Shown here one piece after another: positions 5,141 through 8,753 of a DNA stretch of 8,753 nucleotides (the first letter of the stretch is position 1; every line of letters begins with the position of its first letter). Below the pieces are notes generated by a model that was given only the letters and a program-made list of their open reading frames with translations, was not told the origin of the DNA and searched no databases. The DNA is from CAYLHS01 sp964383535 (GTDB lineage: Bacteria > Actinomycetota > Acidimicrobiia > Spongiisociales > UBA4744), in assembly GCA_964383535.1 (NCBI GenBank), contig CAYLHS010000085.1:1-8753 (forward strand). The letters are read 5' to 3'. The translations under genes were made by a program, and so were the position numbers.

Positions 5141-5364
5141 CTACGTTCGTGGGAACGGCCCCGTCCGTCCTCGGCCCACGGCCTCGCGGGGGAGGGAACA
5201 CACTCGGGCTTCGCCTCCGCGAGGGGAGGAAACGTCTGTCCCCCCAGGAGCGAAGCGACGTTGGGGGGAAAGTACCGCAGCCGAAGGCTGGGGTAGGGGG
5301 GTGGTTCCCACCACGGGACATCGCTACAGCTGCGGCCGCGTTCGGACTGGAGACCAGAGACCAT
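5141..5364. repeat. 224-bp structured repeat, unit 1
   Basis: The unit starts CTACGTTCGTGGGAACGGCC, 3 nt after the GNAT stop. Modules in order: GTGGGAACGGCCCC; a hairpin with stem CCTCGCGG/CCGCGAGG and inner GGC-TTC-GCC; GGGGAGGAAAC; hairpin 1, CCCCCCA (5240-5246)/TGGGGGG (5262-5268), enclosing GC-GAA-GC; hairpin 2, TACC (5273-5276)/GGTA (5292-5295), enclosing CAGCC-GAA-GGCTG; GGTGG-TTC-CCACC (5300-5312); CAGCTGCGGCCGCGTTC; and two copies of GAGACCA (5350-5363). It differs from unit 2 at 2 of 224 positions (5148 C against G; 5163 G against C). Frames crossing it encode only proline/arginine/glycine-rich junk. Confidence 0.9.
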
Positions 5365-5588
5365 CTACGTTGGTGGGAACGGCCCCCTCCGTCCTCGGCC
5401 CACGGCCTCGCGGGGGAGGGAACACACTCGGGCTTCGCCTCCGCGAGGGGAGGAAACGTCTGTCCCCCCAGGAGCGAAGCGACGTTGGGGGGAAAGTACC
5501 GCAGCCGAAGGCTGGGGTAGGGGGGTGGTTCCCACCACGGGACATCGCTACAGCTGCGGCCGCGTTCGGACTGGAGACCAGAGACCAT
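5365..5588. repeat. 224-bp structured repeat, unit 2
   Basis: Same modules as unit 1, offset by exactly 224 bp, with 222 identical bases. GTTCCCACC near the end of unit 1 (5304-5312) is the perfect reverse complement of GGTGGGAAC at the start of unit 2 (5372-5380), so adjacent units can pair across the junction. Confidence 0.9.
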
Positions 5589-5720
5589 CTACGTTGGTGG
5601 GAACGGCCCCCTCCGTCCCTTCGGGACACCTCCCCCAACGCTCAGCCCTGCGGCTTCGCTGCGGGAGGAAACGGGTCGCCCTACGGTCTCGCCACAACTG
5701 AGGCCGCGTTCTGGCTGTTC
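5589..5720. repeat. structured repeat, short divergent unit 3
   Basis: The first 30 bases equal unit 2 (CTACGTTGGTGGGAACGGCC and on). Then it switches to a different hairpin, GTCCC-TTC-GGGAC (5616-5628), ACACCTCCCCC, an inner CTTCGC segment and GGGAGGAAAC. The central C-run/G-run hairpins are lacking and it rejoins the family at GGCCGCGTTC (5702-5711). It leads into the heptamer array at the end of the methyltransferase gene. Confidence 0.8.
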
Positions 5721-5748
5721 GCTGTCAGCCGTTAGCCGGCAGCTTCCG
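5714..5748. repeat. heptamer array, GCYGNYV-type, overlapping a gene end
   Basis: GC recurs at 5714, 5721, 5728, 5735 and 5742 with period exactly 7 (GCTGTTC, GCTGTCA, GCCGTTA, GCCGGCA, GCTTCCG). The right three units lie inside the 3' end of the UbiE-like gene and encode its last residues. Confidence 0.6.
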
Positions 5749-6363
5749 CAGCACCGCCCCGTACACGAATCCCAGGAGACCCATCCGCCACACCGTCTCG
5801 AGCTGGAGCGGTCTCCCGACAAACAGCTCCTCAGGCGGGGGCAGCTTGTCCAGGGAGTGATGGAGATACGAGTACTCGTCGCGTGACCCGGCCATGATTC
5901 CGACCAGCGGCAACACGGCAGCGGTCCCCGCTCGGTGCACGGCTGCCGACAGTCGCCCACGCGGCCGCCCGAGGCCAACCACCACCAGCTTCCCATCCGG
6001 CTTCAAGACCCTCTCGACCTCTGACAAGGTCTCGTCGACCGACCGGAGGTTCCGAAACACGTACGCGGAGAACACCCCGTCGAATGTCGCATCTCTGAAC
6101 GGAAGCGCCTCGCCAACGGCAACAACCTTCATGGCGGTGTTGAGGGCGAGCATCTCCGGGACTGGATCGATCGCGACGACGTCCCTGTCGCCCATCACTG
6201 GCATCGCTGCGCCCGTGCCCGCACCGAGGTCGAGGATCCTGCCTCGCGGTAGGTATCGGACGCCGGAACGACGCCAGGCTTGTTCACGCCCCATCGACAA
6301 GACCGTGTTGAGGAGGTCATATCGCTTGGCGATCCCTGAGAAGACGTCCCCTTGGCCGTTCAC
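5725..6363 (-). CDS. UbiE/MenG-family methyltransferase (demethylmenaquinone methyltransferase-like)
   Basis: A 212-residue SAM-dependent methyltransferase of the UbiE/COQ5 group, which methylates demethylmenaquinone in the last step of menaquinone synthesis. The N-terminal signature VFSGIAKRYDLLNTVLSMG (7-25) is present, as are SAM motif I ILDLGAGTGA (43-52), FRNLRSVDETLSEVERVLKP (103-122) and EYSYLHHSLDKLPPPEEL (163-180). It is divergent: YVFRNL replaces the usual FGLRNV, GLGRPRG replaces the usual EFSxP, and the C-terminus is short and ends within a heptamer repeat. It could be the cell's menaquinone enzyme or a paralogue with another quinone-like substrate. GTG 6363 overlaps the serS stop as GTGA, indicating translational coupling; no other good start keeps the N-terminal motif. 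It converges on the GNAT gene across the repeat array. Confidence 0.8.
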   Translation of the reverse strand: MNGQGDVFSGIAKRYDLLNTVLSMGREQAWRRSGVRYLPRGRILDLGAGTGAAMPVMGDRDVVAIDPVPEMLALNTAMKVVAVGEALPFRDATFDGVFSAYVFRNLRSVDETLSEVERVLKPDGKLVVVGLGRPRGRLSAAVHRAGTAAVLPLVGIMAGSRDEYSYLHHSLDKLPPPEELFVGRPLQLETVWRMGLLGFVYGAVLRKLPANG

Positions 6364-7616
6364 GGCCCGATCACATCGAAGCCCACGTACGGGCGAATCG
6401 CTTCGGGAATCACGACCGCCCCGTCCTCACGCTGATGGTTCTCCAGGATGGCCAAGATCGTGCGACCGACTGCGACAGCGGTGCCGTTGAGCGTGTGGAC
6501 CAGCTCGTTGCCCGACTGAGTCTTGAAACGAACGGCCAGTCTGCGTGCCTGGAAATCCGTCGTGTTCGAGCAGGACGTGATCTCCCGGTATCGGCCGAGG
6601 GAGGGGAACCATGCCTCGATGTCGTACTTCTTCGCGGCGGACGCACCCAAGTCGCCGGCCGGTATGTTCACCACGTGGTAGGGCAGCTCGAGTCCTTGCA
6701 CGATCCGCTTTTCGACCCCCAGGAGCCGCTCGTGTTCGGTCCACGACTCATCGGGTTGACAGAACGTGAACATCTCCACCTTGTCGAACTGGTGCACTCG
6801 AAAGATGCCTCTGGTGTCCTTCCCGTAGGTCCCTGCCTCCCTCCGGAAGCACGTCGAGAACCCTGCGAACCTGATCGGAAGATCATCGACGTCCAGGATC
6901 TCGTCGGCGTGATACGCAGCGAGCGGCACCTCGGATGTCCCAACCAGGAACAGGTCGTCTTTCTCGACGGCATACACCTGCTCGGAGTCGTCGGGGAAGA
7001 ACCCGGTGCCGAACAGAGCATGCTCTCGCACAAGAACCGGGGGCAGCATGGGTGTGAATCCCTCTTCGTGGAGGACGTCCATCACCCACCGAACGAGACC
7101 CATTTCGAGGAAGACGGCCTTGCCTTTGAGATACCCGAAACGAGATCCAGACGTTCGGACTCCCCGCTCGACGTCGATGAGGTCTAGCGACTCTCCAAGC
7201 TCCTGATGATCCTTGGCGTCGAACGCGAACGGCGCCGGTTCCCCCCATCGGTCGATCTCGACGGCATCCTCGTCTGTCATCCCTTCCGGCACCGACTCGT
7301 GCACCAGGTTGGGGACCCTGATCCACAACTCATGAAACTCGGCATCGGCCTTGTCGGCCAGCTCGGTCTGTCGCTGGTACCCGTCCGCGAGGTCCTTGGC
7401 TCGAGCGATGGCTTCCTGTTTGTCGGCGCCTTCGAGCCGGGCGATCTCCCTGCCGGCTTCCTTCTGGGTCGCCCGAAGCTGTTCTGCTTCGGTGCGGAGC
7501 GATCGACGAGAGCGGTCCAGCTCTTCGAGCCTGGAGACGTCGATGTCGCTTCCTCGAAGAGCGAGCGAGCGCCTCAGTCGGTCCGGATCCTCACGAAGAA
7601 CGGCCACATCGATCAT
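6360..7616 (-). CDS. serS: seryl-tRNA synthetase
   Basis: This encodes the cytoplasmic class II synthetase that charges tRNA-Ser, including the three isoacceptors in this window. The 418-residue product has the complete layout. A tRNA-binding N-terminal coiled-coil arm spans about 30-100 (many E/R/K/Q heptads), ending at VPNLVHESVP. Motif 1 region is MGLVRWVMDVLHEEGF (172-187). The serine/ATP site has VGTSEVPLAAYH (225-236). Motif 2 is FRREAGTYGKDTRGIFRVHQ (257-276), then FDKVEMF. Motif 3 is NELVHTLNGTAVAVGRTILA (370-389). TSCSNTTDFQARR (347-359) is also standard. ATG 7616 gives the canonical MIDVAVLREDP start; the 14 upstream in-frame codons have no family match. A -10 box lies 7 nt upstream, so the mRNA may be leaderless. 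Confidence 0.96.
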   Translation of the reverse strand: MIDVAVLREDPDRLRRSLALRGSDIDVSRLEELDRSRRSLRTEAEQLRATQKEAGREIARLEGADKQEAIARAKDLADGYQRQTELADKADAEFHELWIRVPNLVHESVPEGMTDEDAVEIDRWGEPAPFAFDAKDHQELGESLDLIDVERGVRTSGSRFGYLKGKAVFLEMGLVRWVMDVLHEEGFTPMLPPVLVREHALFGTGFFPDDSEQVYAVEKDDLFLVGTSEVPLAAYHADEILDVDDLPIRFAGFSTCFRREAGTYGKDTRGIFRVHQFDKVEMFTFCQPDESWTEHERLLGVEKRIVQGLELPYHVVNIPAGDLGASAAKKYDIEAWFPSLGRYREITSCSNTTDFQARRLAVRFKTQSGNELVHTLNGTAVAVGRTILAILENHQREDGAVVIPEAIRPYVGFDVIGP

Positions 7617-7623
7617 GGACCAG

Positions 7624-7629
7624 ATGCTA
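7624..7629 (-). promoter_or_regulatory. -10 box for serS, leaderless arrangement
   Basis: TAGCAT on the minus strand is followed by 7 nt (CTGGTCC) and the serS ATG. No Shine-Dalgarno is present in the 42-nt gap after the upstream gene. No -35 at normal spacing; TTGCCG (7658-7653) is 23 nt away. Confidence 0.45.
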
Positions 7630-7658
7630 CAAGGAGGCAGCAGGGTGCCCGCCGGCAA

Positions 7659-8660
7659 TTACGAAGGCTCGTTGATCCTGATCGAGATCTGCTTGACGTT
7701 GTTCTCGACATCCGCCTCGCCGGGCACCACCGCCACCGACACCGTGATCGTATAGGTGCTGCCGGGGGCAACTGTCACAGGATCGAAGTCGACAGTTGTC
7801 GACGCTCTCGGGTCAAGCGTGCTCACCCTGTCCGTGAACTGATCGACCACGGCGCCGCCATTGTCCTGGAGCGTGACCGACACGACCAAGTCCGACTCCG
7901 GCTGGTTGCCTGAGTTCCGGACGCTCGCTTCGACGACGATCGATTCGGTTGCAGGCAGGATGAGGTCCCCGTTGTCGTCCTTCACCTCCTTGGGATCCAG
8001 CTTCACCGCCGACACCTCGAGATCTCTCCGGAGGTTTAGTCCGGCGGCTCCTTGGATCGCATCGGTGATTCCGAAGACGTAGCCCAGAGGACCGGATGGG
8101 AGGAAGGCAACCTCGGGGAAATCGACGGGGAGATCGGTAGTCGATCGCAGCTCATCGACGGCGCCCATGAATGCCTCGTAGGCGGTGTCACCGGTTCGCA
8201 ACTGGGCGAGTGAGGCCGCCAGCGCCTCAACCGTCGCGTCGCTCGCCGGGTGATCGACAACGCCGAGCAGCCCGGGAGCAAACGACTCCAACCCGTCATT
8301 CCACGACGAAATAGCGAGTTCGAGCGCGGCGGCTGCCGGTGCCACCGAGGACGGAACCGTCATCCCGGCGAGTGTGTCCGACTTCTGTTGAGCGTCTGCG
8401 ACGTATTGGGTCAGGAGCGCCTCGACATCCTCCCTCTGCGCCGTTCTCAAATCACTGAGGATCTGCGCCTGGAACTCGCGAGCGAGATCCTGATAGGTGT
8501 TCACGGTCGAGTCGGCCTCGACCAGATAGGCGATCGAATCGCGGGTGTCGTTCCGCTGGCGGCTGACGGCAAGCATGAGAAGGGCGACAACCGTGATGAT
8601 GGAGAGAACGATATAGATGCGGCGGCGACCGCGCCGCCGAGGAATGTCAGTGGGGAACAC
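7659..8660 (-). CDS. membrane-anchored protein with C-terminal CARDB-like domain
   Basis: The 333-residue product has unknown function. The N-terminus is very basic (RRRGRRR at 8-14), followed by one transmembrane helix (about 15-32, IYIVLSIITVVALLMLAV), so it is probably anchored with the bulk outside. Residues about 35-190 are mostly helical-looking with little recognisable similarity. Residues about 214-330 look like a CARDB/Ig-like beta-sandwich: SIVVEASVRNSGNQPESDLV, then STTVDFDPVTVAPGSTYTIT, then VPGEADVENN, the usual closing motif. Such domains mediate binding at the cell surface. GTG 8660 is the only start that keeps the whole helix without reading into the tRNA gene; it lies 4 nt after the tRNA-Leu 3' end. 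serS follows after 42 nt. Confidence 0.75.
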   Translation of the reverse strand: MFPTDIPRRRGRRRIYIVLSIITVVALLMLAVSRQRNDTRDSIAYLVEADSTVNTYQDLAREFQAQILSDLRTAQREDVEALLTQYVADAQQKSDTLAGMTVPSSVAPAAAALELAISSWNDGLESFAPGLLGVVDHPASDATVEALAASLAQLRTGDTAYEAFMGAVDELRSTTDLPVDFPEVAFLPSGPLGYVFGITDAIQGAAGLNLRRDLEVSAVKLDPKEVKDDNGDLILPATESIVVEASVRNSGNQPESDLVVSVTLQDNGGAVVDQFTDRVSTLDPRASTTVDFDPVTVAPGSTYTITVSVAVVPGEADVENNVKQISIRINEPS

Positions 8661-8664
8661 GGCG

Positions 8665-8748
8665 TGGGCGAGGGGGGACTTGAACCCCCACGAGCGTGAG
8701 CTCACAGGCACCTGAAGCCTGCGCGTCTGCCAATTCCGCCACTCGCCC
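8665..8748 (-). tRNA. tRNA-Leu, anticodon CAG
   Basis: The reverse strand gives an 84-nt class II tRNA: acceptor GGGCGAG/CTCGCCC with discriminator A, D-loop AATTGGCAGA, anticodon stem CAGGC/GCCTG with loop TTCAGGT (anticodon CAG, plus-strand 8712-8714), variable arm TGAGCTCACGCTCG, and T-loop GGTTCAAGTCC. No CCA is encoded. Only 5 nt of upstream sequence are in the window, so the promoter is not visible. The start codon of the CARDB-like protein follows 4 nt later on the same strand, so the two are likely co-transcribed. Confidence 0.95.
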
Positions 8749-8753
8749 GGGCA

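Noticed and set aside
5141..5720. CRISPR array
   Set aside because: Units are 224 bp with no alternating short repeat and unique spacer, and no cas genes are present.
4990..5735. Several long ORFs on both strands across the repeat array
   Set aside because: They repeat with the DNA period, are Pro/Arg/Gly-rich, continue out of frame from real genes and match no family.
8661..8711. N-terminal extension of the CARDB-like protein to an ATG at 8711
   Set aside because: The extra 17 residues are encoded by the tRNA-Leu gene itself.

Overview
The window is high-GC bacterial chromosome and looks actinobacterial. The reasons are a long Gram-positive-type SRP RNA with an Alu domain, tRNAs without encoded CCA, several -10 boxes placed 6-7 nt before start codons (leaderless style), and an IS481-family remnant of the actinobacterial type. 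A deep-branching class such as Acidimicrobiia is a guess.

Layout. 3-140: C-terminus of an ABC-2-type permease (+). 173-916: 3' half of an IS481-family transposase whose right end stops 3 nt from a tRNA. 920-1219: tRNA-Ser(UGA) and tRNA-Ser(GGA), both minus. 1243-1692: tadA (+), sharing a palindromic CTAG with the stop of a convergent GerMN/Gmad2 lipoprotein (minus, 1689-2603). The lipoprotein is coupled by ATGA to arcA, arginine deiminase (minus, 2600-3799). 3844-3934: tRNA-Ser(CGA) (+), a near copy of tRNA-Ser(GGA) in inverted orientation, with a terminator hairpin. 3966-4148: a structured intergenic repeat. 4181-4451: SRP RNA. 4462-4523: two heptamer arrays. 4614-5138: GNAT acetyltransferase (+). 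5141-5720: a tandem array of a modular 224-bp repeat. Then on the minus strand, read right to left: tRNA-Leu(CAG) (8748-8665), a membrane-anchored CARDB-like protein (8660-7659), serS (7616-6360) and a UbiE/MenG-like methyltransferase (6363-5725, GTGA overlap with serS).

Functional theme: translation. There are three tRNA-Ser isoacceptors, the seryl-tRNA synthetase that charges them, tRNA-Leu, the tRNA deaminase TadA and the SRP RNA, with metabolic and envelope genes between them.

The most unusual content is in the gaps. One is a mosaic repeat family whose hairpins change length by paired insertions on both arms while keeping a GAA loop; one 224-bp unit is tandemly duplicated with only 2 mismatches. 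The others are degenerate period-7 arrays with a different heptamer at each locus, one of which runs into the 3' end of the methyltransferase gene.
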